The position numbers and the translations under genes are program-made. From NCBI GenBank assembly GCA_035079385.1, contig JAVHKY010000029.1, positions 1,612,001-1,676,000 on the forward strand: a stretch of 64,000 bases of DNA, read 5' to 3'. Shown piece by piece: positions 1-12,420 of this stretch. Below the pieces are notes generated by a model. The model ran no database searches. It was not told the origin of the DNA and worked only from the letters and a program-made list of their open reading frames with translations. Within the stretch, counting starts at the first letter, position 1; every line of letters begins with the position of its first letter. The DNA is from Aspidiotus rigidus (Eukaryota; Arthropoda; Insecta; Hemiptera; Diaspididae).

Positions 1-216
1 CATCAATTCATGATATTATAATAGCATATTTCATTGAACCACACATTGAACAAGGTCTTTGAACCATGATAGACCGGATTTGTACTATCGCTGTACGCAC
101 TACCTTGGGATTTTCCCAAGAGGCAGGTTCACCCCGAGGATTGGAGCAATGTTACCACGCCATACCTGGGGATATTAAAGTTCCAAGTGGGACTGCGAGT
201 TTGAAGACCTCCGATC

Positions 217-693
217 TAGTGATGGGCAAAAACCGATAGTTTGAAACTACCGATAGTCCAATAGTCTTCCTGCTGACACAATTTATTTATTCGGTAGTTT
301 TTCGGAAAACTAGCGGTAGTATCGATATACCAATAGTGTTTCCATTTCATCCATTTAGGGTAGTGATGCGCTAGTGTTCGGAAGAGAATTACTCATGCTT
401 TTCCTCTGTCATTTCCAATCTTTATACTCTACACAATTTTTTCTTATTTCTTGGTCTAGTTTACATAATATTTTTCTTCTTTCATCAATTTTTCTCTTTT
501 GAAGAAGAAAAAAATAGTGACACATACGACAGAATTTGTCGAAAAATGCATACTACCGGTAGTGACGATAGCGGTGATATTCTATTGATAGTTTTTCAGT
601 TACCAATACTATCGGTAGTATCAATAGCTCAGCAGGAAAACTATTGGTAGGCCTACTTAGTATTGGTAGTACTACCGATAGTGCTCAACACTA
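217..693. mobile_element. Non-autonomous hAT-type MITE with perfect 8-bp TSD
   Basis: The ends are inverted: TAGTGATGGGCA on the left and, reverse-complemented, TAGTGTTGAGCA on the right. The 8 bases outside each end are identical, CTCCGATC at 209-216 and at 694-701. An 8-bp duplication with TAGTG-type ends is the hallmark of the hAT superfamily. The interior is built from repeated ACCGATAGT / ACTATCGGT motifs in both orientations, so each half can fold back. There is no transposase, so the element would have been moved by a hAT enzyme coded elsewhere. The exact TSD suggests a fairly recent insertion. Confidence 0.85.
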
Positions 694-701
694 CTCCGAT
701 C

Positions 702-2039
702 TTTGTAGTTTTCTTGTTTTACACTCTCGAGTGTAGGAAACAATGCCCATCCTGCGACAGAGCGGAAGCAGTCAAGTTTAGTGATGGTGGTTCTTGAATC
801 ACGACAAAACTCACCTACAAATCATTTGCATCTTAACCGCCGTGAGTGTCGCTGTTGTCGGTATAAAGTAGAAGGATAATTTTATAAAGTAGAGGGATAA
901 TTTTATAATTGATTATAATTTATACCACTCAAAATAATCATTTTTTGCCAAAAATGAAAAGAACAAAAGTTGTAGCTCTTTTAATTTGCTTTCAGATGAG
1001 TCTATTTCCAGGTTATTTGAGTAAATTTTTGGACATCGTCCCTTAGATCAAGCTTCAACAGTTTGCCGCTACAGTATATGTAGAGAGCGCCTCCTTTGCG
1101 TGAAAATCCGAATATCTATCGATATGAAAGTTGTTTCTAGATTTTTTTTTTCACTTTTGTCCAGCTAAATTTGCGTTTCATCCCATAGTGAAGTGTTTAC
1201 AAGCGGTCGAAGCAGACGAAGATTGTGATTTGTGGTTTAATCTTTATTCCACCTGATGCGTACACATAAATATGGCTTATAATGTAGACGAAAACTGTTT
1301 TTCCATTATCTGCGACGATGAAAGGGAAGAATCTCTAGAAAAAAAAAAATAATAAACGATTTTTTAATTTCAGTAATGTAGCGTGCAAATTTTGCGAGAA
1401 GACGGATCTTCGCTTGACGGAAACGTATGAAAATTCATTTTATAGAAATTCAAAATCCCAAGGTCGATTAATGTAGACCCAGAGTCGAAATTTTCGTCGC
1501 TACAAAAGCGTGGTGTGGCGTTGACGAAGCGCGCGACTTTCTCATCATGGAAAAGAGTATACAACCGCGAATTGTGTTTGTGACATTCTAACTACATTCG
1601 CGCGACAGCTTTTCACACACCAATATCCTCCCCTTTCCTTACCCGGTCCCATGGAACAGTCAACAAAAAGTAGATTCTTTCCGTTTCAATTACATCGTTA
1701 TTATTTCGTATTTACTATTCTACTCGCGAAGAATACTGCGAAAGGGCGTTTATTTATTTATTTATTTATTTTTTAATACTATTCAGTGTTGTGTTTGAAA
1801 TGTGTAAACAAAATGAAAATTTTTCGACGAAAATTTTTATGCGCGCGCGAACGATTGAAAGTTTTTAATTTGAAAATTGTCGCCGCAGGAAAATGTGCAT
1901 GTATTTATAATACGTAGATTTTCGCAGTTATAATCATTTTTTAGAAATAAAAAGAGGACGAAAGAAAAATCCCCGGGTATTATTATAACAATTTTTGTTT
2001 AATATTCCGCGCACCACCGTTAGAATGCCAGCAAAAGAT
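702..2039. other. Non-coding DNA, no gene seen
   Basis: No supported coding region on either strand. It contains a (TTTA)n microsatellite at about 1749-1774 and short A/T runs. The only open frames are short and have no recognisable composition. Confidence 0.5.
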
Positions 2040-2560
2040 TTAAATGACCTACCTGCTTTTTACCCTATCTGATGTACTGGGTATATTCTATAGTGGTGTA
2101 GATGAGGAAAGCCCGCCCCCTCCGTCGTTATACAGCGCAATGTATAGTGAGTGCCGTGTTCGTTGGTTTACGTTGCACCCCCATTACCCCGTTAGTCTTC
2201 GTCGTCTTTTGCTAACGAGTATATTTTCCCGGCTCCCAACCGTCTATCTTTCTCGTCGTCCGTATGTCTTCCGTTTACGTTTAGAAAGTGTGCTAGTGTG
2301 GGTGGGGTCGGCGGAGAGTAGAGGACTGGAGTAGTCTGCGTTATAGTATTCTCCTAAAAATACTCAAGCCTGCGCCTTGGCCGATATAGTAAAATATCGC
2401 ATATACGAACGAAACGTGCAGTCTGAAAACGTTTTCTAGGTTTTCGGAACAGAGGGCGCAAAGGGAAGTGGACAAAGACATGCGAACATGCTGCCCGTTT
2501 TGTTTTACCAAAGCCGAGTGCGTACAAATCGTCTAGCTCGGATCGTTCGAGTTAAACTGA
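2040..2560 (+). promoter_or_regulatory. CpG-elevated block, possible promoter or 5' untranslated exon
   Basis: This stretch is visibly richer in C, G and CpG than its surroundings (many CGTCG, GCGC and CCG steps) and holds an open frame of 96 codons at 2044-2334 that resembles no protein I know. It lies about 5.2 kb upstream of the receptor exon on the same strand. It could be that gene's promoter and non-coding first exon, because the receptor exon begins at an acceptor site and so needs an upstream exon. This link is inference only. Confidence 0.2.
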
Positions 2561-4576
2561 TGTAAAGAAAAAAGAAAAAGACTTATTCGTGATCGAAAAA
2601 AAGTGTAACAGGTATCGACGTGTTCTCAAAAAAAATTCGATTCTATCTTTTTTTTTTTTTTTTTTTTTTTTTCCCTCGTTTCTCCACGAATTGTTGTTGT
2701 TTCATTAGAAAAAAATTGGAGGATCCACATTAGCCATCGTAAGTAAATCTTAATTGTCGTTCTTAGGCATCCTATCTCCGTCATTTTGTGGAAACGTGAT
2801 ACGAAGTCAAACATATGCAGAAAATAAACAAAAGTTCAGTTTATCGACTTGATTAACGTTGAAAGGGATTTGTTGTAAGCTTATTTTAGCATGGCTCGCG
2901 CGTTTAAATAGGTTAATGTAACGAGTTTTATTCGCTAATAGAACGAAGAAAAAAAAGGAGTACGTAAAACGATGAAAACGTCTAGAGACTGTTGTAATGC
3001 TATACGTTAGGAAATATGAAAAAAATGGCCAACCCCACCATTGTCTTCCCTGATTACACTTCGTACTTGATGTATTTTCTCATTCTGACGCATAATTTTC
3101 AACTTGAAGTAAATTTGATACCCTTCCTCATCCTGTTATCGCAATTGATACCTTAGAAATATCCAAAATCCGTTCGCCTCAAATTACACCTACATAATCG
3201 AGTATATCACATCTAAATCAACGTAGAAGGAAGTTTCAAAATGTGTATTTTCTATTGCGTGACGAGCCGTTTGTTTTGAGTTTTCGAGTGTCAATTAGTA
3301 GGACTGTACGAATATACACCGCAAAAAAATAGTATCTTTTGGAGAGTAAAAATGGGGCAATCTCGTATTGCATCAGTACTACGTCCGTGGCCTTCGTAGC
3401 TTAGTCCTCTGCAGCTATCCATATCATGCCTGTTTCCACTTGAATTGAGATGTCGAACGATAGTCTCTTTGCATGATAATAAATGGAGTTTCTTGAATTT
3501 GAGTCGGTGGTAATCAAGTACGCCACTTTGGTCTCTTCAAGTTACTTTTTCTTCTAGAAGCATGAGAAGGTTTTCTATACATACCAAACTAGTATTTACA
3601 GAAACATTGAGGTCAAGGAAGTTCCCGATAAGTTCACTAAAAATTATGTTCCTTGAAGGTGGACCAAGGAACATGATGATTTAGCATTTCAGACGATTGA
3701 GCGTTCATTGAAGGATTCATCTAACTCCTAATGTAGCAATTCGTATTCAGCAGCCATCTTACAAAAACAAAATAGGCGTTCATAGACCCATTGTGTTCAC
3801 TGGTAAGGCATTTAAGAATACCGAAAAGTTTTTTTGATTTGATCTGTGTTACTGTTGGTACATCAATGGCTCAACCAAGAGAGATTAGGGGATGAATCCT
3901 TCCTTGACTCATTTTTCTTATCGGAATAATTTTGCAATGTAAAATCTATTGACAAATAGCGAGGAAAAAGGGCACTCATCTCCTCTCTTCCTCTAATCTT
4001 GGCTACGCCACTGGTCAAAAATGCTTCCCAAAACCCAGTGTAATAACTGATAATGCTCGGATTTTTCGACCTATAATCCGTAGAAATATCGAATTTATTT
4101 TTCTGTGTAACAGTTTTGACAAACTACGCCCGTGTCAACTATATTTAGTAGATATATTAACTCACTCTAATTACCCAAATCGAATTTTATTCTTTGTCGT
4201 GTGTCAGGAAGTTGCAGTTTTCTTTAGACGTTTCTTCTCAGAATGGGACTCCCATAGAGAGAATTCGAATGAGTAAAATTAGATTATGGAGAGGAACAGT
4301 TATATTGCAGGTGGATAGAGAGTATTTGTAGTCAGTCGAGTTCAAAAAAATTTTTGAATGAATGAATGAATTCTAAGATTAGTTTAGAGACTATTTATAC
4401 GAACTTGTTGGCTGTAACCAGATTAGTTTTTGACAAATTTTCTGATTATATGAAATTATTACTCGTGACTAGTTCGAGTACAAAATCTACTTCTGGATTC
4501 TCTTAATCTTTCTTTGAGAGAATGATTATAATGATAAAATGAAAAAAGAAACTTGGCGCTTCGACCTAAAAATGAG
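2561..4576. other. Non-coding DNA with a 25-base poly-T tract
   Basis: Apart from a small MITE-like remnant listed separately (3866-4010), nothing coding is seen. A T25 tract lies at 2648-2672 and a (GAAT)n tract near 4355-4370. Confidence 0.45.
3866..4010. mobile_element. Possible hAT MITE remnant
   Basis: The right end reads GGCTACGCCACTG, the reverse complement of the common hAT-type terminus CAGTGGCGTAGCC. A partly matching inverted copy (CAATGGCTCAACCAAGA) lies about 145 bases upstream. No matching 8-bp target duplication is visible, so this is an old copy or a chance match. Confidence 0.3.
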
Positions 4577-4611
4577 TCAGGTACATTGACGACTTTGTCT
4601 GATGAAATTAT

Positions 4612-4965
4612 TGCTTATTAGTGGCGCCAAGTGCCAAGATTCTTTTAAATTCAAAGATGGGGGCCTGCATTTCTCTAGCCTCCCAAACTTGAAATGGATT
4701 GTGCGGGGAAATGACGAGTGAACAAAATTTAAAATTTGTTGAACAAAATTGAACAAAATGTGGACAAAATTATCCCATGGATTTGAACCCAAAATTCGAA
4801 GATGGGAGGGGGCTACATTTCCCCAGCCCTCAAATTTGAAATTTAGGTAGCGAGAAAAGGGTACATGAACATAATTGAACAAAATGTAAACAAAATTATG
4901 GCATTAATCGCGATCCAAAATTCCGTCACGGGGGGTTGGGGAAATGGAACCTAGCTCCAATAACC
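4612..4965 (-). repeat. Isolated arm-type tandem repeat (same family as the 21.5-25.1 kb fold-back)
   Basis: The block repeats the motifs GAACAAAATTGAACAAAAT, CCCAAAATTCGAAGATGGG and CAAATTTGAAATTTAGG with a period of about 130-140 bases. The same monomers make up the two arms at 21551-22102 and 24474-25142. It ends with the same terminal sequence as those arms (CCGTCACGGGGGGTTGGGG). Open frames across it are produced by the repeat and are not a gene. Confidence 0.7.
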
Positions 4966-7796
4966 GTTAATTACTTGCCGTAAAACAAAAGTAGAAATGG
5001 ATACAATAATTAGCTCCTCGTCTCTATTCTATCCTCCCCTCTACTTTCATTATTTGTATCCACTTCATGTTCATCCCTATAAGGCTAGAGAGATGAGACA
5101 CTTCATGTTTTGCGCTGAAATAAATTTCATGCATATCTTAGTACAAAAATGTTGTCCGTGAAATTTGCAAGGGAGTGTAGGTACTCTAGACAGTTGAAAA
5201 TTTTTTTTTTTCATTTCATGATCTTTCGGGAAACCACGAAAAATATTCTTTGATACTTCAATTATAATAATTTGAATATTCTGACCCTTACCTCGTAAAT
5301 TAAAAGATTTGCGATATAGTTTGGCTCTTGCTCTCCCTAAACCACATATCATTGGAGTTGGTAGCAGATTTAAAAATCCTGATCTCACTACGTTCCTACC
5401 ATTCAATTTTTGTATGAATATTTCGTCGCTTTTTCATGCACAACTTTGGCTTTTGTAGTCCTGGATTATCGAACAGCATGTAGCAATCCGAGATGTGTCT
5501 TTGTTATTGAATGTTTTACTACTAAACGAAATTCGTTTCGGGGGTAGATATTTTTCCTGCTCAACAAAATGATTTAAACTATTGCGGCTTTCTAGCAGCT
5601 GAATTCGTGCGTGAAAAACAATTCGTTACGTGACTGTAATTCCATTTCTTTTCATTTGAAATACGTCTCATATCTTTGAGGAATACCTCCAACTCGTTTT
5701 TTAACAAGTTCAAGGAAAAACATTGTTGTGTCTGAGGGATTACCGATACAGACCGATCAAGCAAATACGGTACCTTTCACCAGAGAAAGGAGAGTGAGTC
5801 GTTTGTCTCAATCCAATACTATGTTTCCCGATAACTTGGAATTTTTCTCATGTAAAAAGTGTAAATTCTCGCTCTGATTTGAGGAGGTTGCGTGCCTTCA
5901 TCCGGATTCACGTGAACTGGCTCTTTAACTGATTGGTTGATGTGCCGGTTGGTCAAATCGCAAGTTGAATGACTTATAGGCTTAGTCAACGAAAAAAAAA
6001 AAAAAAAAAACTTGTATGCCTTTTAATAACAGATACGAAAATTGATTGGAGGAGACTTTCAGTCGTCACAGGGAGAACGTAAGTGACAGTATGGAAGAGA
6101 GGAAAGAAGAGTTAGAGTGAAGAAAAAACAAAAGAAAATGTGGATTGATCTCAAAGAGGTAAAGAAGAGGAGCAAAAGGGGCGAGAACAGCCAACAGTTG
6201 AGAAATGCGCGCAAATTTTGGAAACAGAAAACGGGCAAAGTGAGAGCAAAAATAAGAAAAAAACTAGATCACGAAGAGGTGAGGAAAAAGGTAGGAAAAG
6301 TTTAAAAGACGCGAAGAAGATGGGAAACGCACGAGGAAAGACTAAGGAACAGACGTGATGCCTGCCACTCACCAAATTTGGTTGGTTCGCTCCGTTCAGA
6401 AGATATCATGATCATAGAAAGTTCTTGTAATTGGGTCATGAATTTCAAAATTAATATTTGACGGAGGCTGTTTTACAAAAACAGTTAGCGCCAGTGACGA
6501 AAGACAAGGCTTAATTATAGATTGTTTTAATAATTAAACTGATCCAAGAGTAAAGGTAACCCACGTTCATATTTCTAGCCTATGAGTTGACAAAAGGGAC
6601 AAAGAAGAATACCAGGCAGTCAGAAGCTCATTTTGGTTGTTGAAATTTTCGTGGGAAGCAAGCCATAAATTGTTATGGCTTGAGAATTTAGCGGTTAGTA
6701 AGATTGGTCCTCGAGTTTACTGGGAGCAAAATAGAAACCTGAAGAAGTAGATCGATGGATCTTTCGATCAGGGGCTCACGTGTTCAATATGATATCAATA
6801 AAATAGGATCGTTGGCATAAATCGACTTGAGCTGGAAACTGATTTGACTGGAGAAGCTGGATCTTTGGAACAGACCCATTGAGAGCTTTATGAGTAGTGT
6901 ATATTTAAGATGTGGTGCAGTGGTGCTGCCAGATCGTGTTTGAAACAAGCATTTGAATAGGGGGTTTCTGATAAATGTGAAAAGATAACTGCGTGTATTT
7001 CTCCTATTTCGTTGGCGAAAACTGGGTATGCACAATTATGTTGTCAAAAGCTTTGGTGAAATTGAAAAAGCCATCAGAGCGTGATCAGTGTATTCTGGTA
7101 GAATTTATTGTTCATTACATCAAAAGTGATAGTTTTTATGCCTAGACATTGATTTTTACGCCACAGAGCCCACTTGAAAAAAATCATCCGCACGATTCTT
7201 TATTGCAAGTACAAAAACAATACGAAGAAAACATAGACAGTAATATTTGAAATAGTCAATTTTCCCTTCGAGACAGGCCTGACTGTGCATTATACGTAAT
7301 TACGTATTTTTTTAATGAAATATATGCACGAGGTGATTGTGTGAAAACCTTCAAGTACTCTTCGATCAATAATACGTTCTCGGATACTGTATTGTACTCA
7401 AGTTATCATCCTTCTCATCGTCGAGTCTGAAATTTTTATTAAGGTCGTCTAATTACAAAGTGTACCTATGTCTACAAAAGTTGTACATATTCTTGTGCGA
7501 AGAAAACACATGCTCGCTTACGAAGTAGCTGAAAATTTTTTTATTTTTACGTTTCCTTATTCTACAAAAACAAATTTTTTTCTTCAAAAGGGAGTTTATT
7601 AATAAGAACGTTGCTTTGTCTCAACTGTAAATGTATTATAAATTTTCTCTCCGCGAAACGAAAATCAATATTTGAGTTACTTGTCTGTGAATTTTTCTTC
7701 TTAATATATGAGGGTAGTCAAAAGTTTCAAAATTCATCTATACTTTTTGATAATGAGAAGCAATCTTTAGTTATTATATATTTTCTTCTTTTTCAG
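4966..7796. other. Non-coding DNA upstream of the receptor exon
   Basis: No convincing coding sequence on either strand. There is an A19 tract at 5992-6010 and a strongly purine-rich strand at about 6070-6340 that opens frames by composition alone. The stretch probably belongs to the intron or 5' flank of the receptor gene that begins at 7797. Confidence 0.45.
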
Positions 7797-7862
7797 ATTT
7801 TTTTGACGGTTCAACTGTGATTCATAAGTGTATTGACGTTCAATTGGATCTCGCCTCGCAAG

Positions 7863-7997
7863 ATGTACCCACTTCGGGAGTCGCCTGCCAGAATCCGTAT
7901 CGTCGGATTTGTCCCGCTTCTCAATGCCCGTTGCAGAATCATACACCACCACTTTTACGCGTATTCGCCACCCAAATCTGTGCTCAGATCCTTTTAG
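7863..7997 (+). other. Upstream open reading frame in the receptor exon
   Basis: An ATG at 7863 opens a 44-codon frame that stops with TAG at 7995-7997, 23 bases before the ATG I prefer for the receptor (8021), in a different frame. If the 5' part of the exon is untranslated leader, this uORF would lower translation of the receptor. The peptide resembles no known family. A longer in-frame receptor N-terminus cannot be excluded, because the receptor frame stays open back to the splice acceptor. Confidence 0.35.
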
Positions 7998-8020
7998 AGC
8001 ACTGTCGCTGGGTCAAAGTG

Positions 8021-8588
8021 ATGGGCGTACTTCGCAACCATCACGTGAACGGCGACGAAATCGACTTTCTGAGTACAATACATTATTATATGAACAGCTC
8101 TCCACCGGAGCAGACCAATTCAAATAACGATAACAATAACGACTCCGACTCGCTGGACATGCCAACCGTTGTCGACATTTACAATTCGACGAAGCAAATC
8201 CTCATTGAACCTGGTGTCATTGATACGCTTGGTAATGCGTTGATGCATTTAGCGGGAAACTTCAGCCCGCCCAGCCTTACCGACCAGGTCGAAGAAGATA
8301 CTTTGGCGGTTGGTATAATGGAGTATTCAAACGGATCGTCCGAAGACGAGCATGGTATCAGACACTCCGACCTCCGGCATCCGCTTTATTTGACGGTGAT
8401 ATTTTGCATTGCATATGTGATGGTATTCCTTGTTGGTTTTACCGGCAATATGTTAACAGTAGCCGTTGTGTACCGGTTGCCGCGAATGCGAACTATTACT
8501 AATTTTTTTATTGCAAGTTTGGCTGTAGCTGATATACTCGTTCTGGTGATATGCCTACCTGGCACGTTGATGTCGAATATTTTTGTTC
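8021..8588 (+). CDS. SIFaR: Class A neuropeptide GPCR, SIFamide-receptor-like, 5' coding exon
   Basis: The exon starts after the acceptor TTCTTTTTCAG (exon from 7797) and ends at 8588 before the donor GTAAGT, in phase 1. The frame is open through the exon; I place the start at the first in-frame ATG (8021), with another at 8090. The extracellular N-terminus has at least five N-glycosylation sequons (NSS, NDS, NST, NFS, NGS). TM1 carries the class A GN pair (GFTGNML), followed by [10 protein letters not shown], and TM2 has SLAVADILV with the conserved Asp, then [12 protein letters not shown]. The combination PRMRT-TNFFI, LAVAD and LMSNIFV is what I know from insect SIFamide receptors, Gq-coupled neuropeptide receptors related to vertebrate NPFF receptors. 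In those the next exon starts with Pro-Trp, which fits phase 1 here. TM3-TM7 were not found downstream, so introns are long or exons lie beyond the window. Another NPFF-like receptor is the main alternative. Confidence 0.75.
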
Positions 8589-10377
8589 GTAAGTACAATT
8601 TGAACATTTTTATTTAGCTTAGAAAATTAATCCAAAATTAATATTGTATGCGAGAGGAGATAGGGTCGAGCTGTGATTCCCTTTTAAATTAGAGCAGTCG
8701 GTGAATAGGTCATAATACTTTTCCTTTCTAGATATTTTTAGCTGTGTTCCGATGGCAAAAATTGATCTCATCCTGCATTTGTCCTCAATCAGGATCATTA
8801 AAAAATTGAGAGCTGGAATTGAAACTGTCTTCATTTTGTAATGTAATTTTTAGACCTCCCGAAAAGTCTGAGATAGGGTCAAATAATTCTTTCGACCCCT
8901 CCATCATGGGTTATGCTTTGAATTATTTTTTTACTCTTGGTATGGACTATGCTTTGTCTGAGTATTCTTTGATTTGAAATACGGTATTTTACTTCTAAAT
9001 GATGAGTCATAGAATCGTCATCAAAGCCATAATTCTGAAATTATATGTACTTAGTACAAATAAGATCATCAAAACCTTCAAGTAGAGTCTTTGGACGAGA
9101 TAAATATTTTTTTTTTGTATTTTCTCGCTTCTGTTACTATTGCAGGCTGTGATTTTCATCATCGAAGCGTGCTTATAAAAGTTTATTTCGGAAAGTACCT
9201 CGTAAGGAAATAAAATTTAATGGTAGAACGTCGAGGAGAGAAATTGGAATATTGAATAAGGTGCAATAATGTCGACAAAATAGAGAACTCGGAGTAGATT
9301 TGACTTTCAGAAAAATCAGAATTACCCGTTTTGAATTCTCGCGAATAGTTCCGGCGTGTAATCTCGCCAATAAAATTGAATCACTTTCGACTGCGGTGCA
9401 GGAAAGTTGATGGACTGGAAACAATAATAATATGCAACACTCTTTTTTATTGGATCTCCCAGGATGCAAAAGTTCGTTCGAGAGAAAACTGAAATCGTAG
9501 AGAACGGTGTATTGTATGCAGTTTCTTGTGATTAGTCTTCGGACATGATACAGAATTTCAATTTTGAGAGCTTGGAATAGTTACAGACATACGTTATTCT
9601 CCGAGGACAATAAGATTGTAATGTTGCCATAATATCGACGTTATCTTTTATGAAACGTAACATCTTCTCAAATTCATGAAAATGGGAAAAAAATAATTTT
9701 AATTCAGTGTAGCCATAATTATCGGAACTCACAATGAGTGAGTGAGGTGTAGGTAAGTAGAGCACTAATATTGAAAAACCCTTTTTCAATAACCATAATT
9801 AGGTGACGATGCACTCACTTGGAAAGTAAGCATGACCGAAAACTGAGGACGGAACCATGTGGACGAGACTATCCATTTGATTAGGATTGCTTATTCGAGG
9901 AATAGGATTCATACTTTTGAGAATTCTTTCGATCTTGCTAATAATACACCCATAAGAGCATCAAATTTGGAAATATTCTTATCTAAAAATTCTTCTACTC
10001 GTACGGGTCAGTGTCCTACTCCTTCATTTCTACAACAACGATCAAATTGCCTGCGATGAAGTCGTTTGCGTGCGTTCTTCTTCACCGGTAACATCCTCAA
10101 CATCACGAGGCAATTCTGGTACCAAAATGGGCGAGTATTTCAACCTAATTCAAAGGCTTGTGAAATTTCTCAAAAACGGTTGTAGATACCTTAGACTAGG
10201 AGGAATTGCGTGACTTATTACCGACGGAACGTTATTACGATACGTCATCTGGAAATTGTGATTCTGGGTAGAACATTTCGAAGATAGCTACAGGTAGAGG
10301 GAAAAGGAGCAAAGCCTTTCATTCAATTTGGGAATAGTGGAAATTTTCGAGGTGACTGTCCGTGGTGGGATTGGTGA
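8589..10377 (+). other. Start of the receptor intron, nothing else seen
   Basis: It begins with the donor GTAAGT of the receptor exon. Neither strand shows a credible exon, and no TM3 or DRY-type segment was recognised. Minus-strand open frames at 9173-9789 have no protein-like composition. Confidence 0.45.
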
Positions 10378-10425
10378 CTGTATGAAATACACTCGTTGCA
10401 TGTACATCAATATTTCGTTGTATCA
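10378..10425 (+). repeat. Direct repeat flanking the LINE, copy 1
   Basis: The segment TATGAAATACACTCGTTGCA and the following ATGTACATCAATATTTCGT recur with few changes at about 13768-13822, on the other side of the Jockey-like LINE and in the same orientation. It is too long and diverged for a target-site duplication of the LINE itself. Confidence 0.55.
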
Positions 10426-10881
10426 CCAATTTGCGCAACGATTTATAAAAATTCAAATCCTGTGATTGGTTCTCCAACTGTGTTTCCTGTTGACCAACTC
10501 TTTTTCATGTTTTCTGATGATCCTGTTTCTCTTGCTCATACAACATCTTATACTCCAAGTTTTCAATATTCTTGCCCTGATCAGTTTCATATTTTTTATC
10601 TTTCGAATCGGTTGATCCAATCTTCACAGTCGAGTAATATTGAGAAGGGTTTCTATAGCGATTAAGAATTGTCGACCTAAAACCAGCAAACTGCTGATTT
10701 GTTTTTTTTTTTTTAATTGCAATTTTTTTTTTTATTATGTATTATACAAGAACTGCCGGTTTGGCAAACACTCGCACCTTTCACATTTAGTTCGCTTTGA
10801 ATAGTATAGATACACATTTGTGCCCGTTACAATTATAACCAATAGATTATCTAGTACTTATGCACTTTGACTAGTCTAACA

Positions 10882-12420
10882 TTACGCTACCCATGTATAC
10901 ATTTTTATGTCTAATGGTGTACACCTCTTCAATCGGGTCACCGGTGGCTCATCCAGCAATCGATTAGCCAAGATGTTGGGATGGTGTAGTAGCTTTGTTT
11001 TGTGCTTTGTGGCGTGTTTGCTGAGAATGTTCTTGACCGTTTCCATATTCAGATCATTGTGTAGCGCGTCATTCCGGATGTACCAGTGTGCACCCTTCAT
11101 TCTTCTTAGTATGTAATTTTGTAGCCGTTACAGGATGAGGATATTTGTCTCAGTCGCACAACCCCATACGGTGGCCGCGTATGTCCCAGATAGGTCGTAG
11201 AACTATGATGTAGAGCAAGCATTTATTTTGCAGATTGAGTTTGTTCCTGGCATGTAATACTAATAGCCAATACATGGATCTAAGACCGAGTTTTACTTCC
11301 TCTCTTGTTTTGAGGATATGGGTTTTCCAGTTGAGTTTTTCGTCAAGATGAACACCTAGGTATCTTGCATGAGTACATATTGGTAGTCTATCGTTTCCTA
11401 GGGTAGTGTGTTGTACTGTGTGTGGACGGAAGGCAAAGTCTACGTGCTTGGATTTGTGACTGTTTGTTTTTATTTTCCAACGCTTGGACAAGGACAAGTA
11501 TTTATCAACAGCTTCTTGTAGGTTTGCCGATGCAGTGAGGTGGTCTTCGTGGGTGGACAGGATAGCTGTGTCATCAGCAAATGTTGCTATCATGGTATTT
11601 TTACAATTTGGTTCGTCGGCTGTGTATAGCACATGAAGTAGAGGGCCTAGTACACTGCCTTGAGGTACCCCGGCCTCCAGTGGCTTTGTTTGTGACGTGC
11701 AGTCGCCATAGTGCACCTGGAAGTAGCGGTTCTTGAGGTACGATTCTAAAATTTCTATATACTGATATGGTAAGTATTGGCTGATTTTATGAATTAAGCT
11801 GTCTATCCATACCCTATCAAAGGCTTGGCTGACGTCAAGGAAAATTGCACAGCAGTACTTTTTTGCTCCAATTGCATCTCTAGCTGCAGTCGCTACTCTA
11901 TGTACCTGTTCAATCGAGGCATGTTTACTTCTAAATCCAAATTGGTGTTCAGGGATGATTTGTAATTCTAGAAGATTGTTCAGTCGCTTGCTGAACAATT
12001 TTTCAAAGACTTTGGAAATTATTGCTAGTAATGATATAGGGGCGGTGGGATTCTAATTTTTCAAGCTGCTCATCAGGTTTTGGTACTACAATGATTTTAG
12101 CTATTTTTCAGGGTTTTGAATAATGTCGTAGACGCAGGATTGTATTGAATTTGTAGGTGAGTAATACCAAGGCGTTCTTTGGAATTTCTTGTAACATTTG
12201 TGCTGTGATGGAATCAATACCAGGCGCCTTGTGGAGTTTCAGTTTGCTGATAGCTGTCTTAATTTCACTAGGAATAAAAATTTTGATTGTAGGACCACTA
12301 ATTCTTGTGGGTGCTGGGTTAATGTCGGAACTGATGTCGTTTGGTTTAAAAAGTTGTTCAAAATGTGGAGCAAAGGTATTCACTTTATCTGCATTGCTGC
12401 GAGCCTAATCACGTTCTGAT
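10882..12420 (-). pseudogene. Jockey-like reverse transcriptase, frameshifted
   Basis: The polymerase half of the LINE would copy element RNA into DNA at a nicked target. From high to low coordinates it shows the RT entry region (KAPGIDSITAQML at about 12230), a damaged segment with stops at about 12000-12107 (PKPDEQLE), then the fingers and palm in one open frame at 11150-11998: HQFGFRSKHAS, AIFLDVSQAFDRVW (first catalytic Asp), GVPQGSVLGPLL, and FADDTAIL (catalytic Asp pair intact). The thumb follows with YLGVHLDEKLNWKTHI. After a frameshift near 11150 the C-terminus continues at 11100-10882 with PPVTRLKRCTPLDI, a typical Jockey tail. At least two frameshifts or stops separate the parts. 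Confidence 0.85.

Noticed and set aside
60..205. GC-richer segment with hairpin CTTGGGATTTTCCCAAG, considered as a U1-like or other snRNA gene.
   Set aside because: Some short stretches (CCATGAT, TTTTCCCA) recall U1, but the 5' splice-site-pairing sequence and the Sm site are not in the right places, and the order of the remaining stems does not match any snRNA, SRP RNA or 5S RNA I know.
2044..2334. 96-codon plus-strand open frame.
   Set aside because: No motif or protein-like composition; it is better explained by the high G+C content of the block.
4577..4882. Minus-strand frame with repeated NFVH and FSRYLNFKF patterns, at first suspected to be a repetitive protein.
   Set aside because: The pattern comes from the ~138-base DNA repeat also present, in both orientations, at 21.5 and 24.5-25.1 kb.
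6117..6375. Lys/Glu-rich plus-strand frame and Phe/Ser/Leu-rich minus-strand frame.
   Set aside because: Both are read-throughs of a purine-rich strand and its complement.
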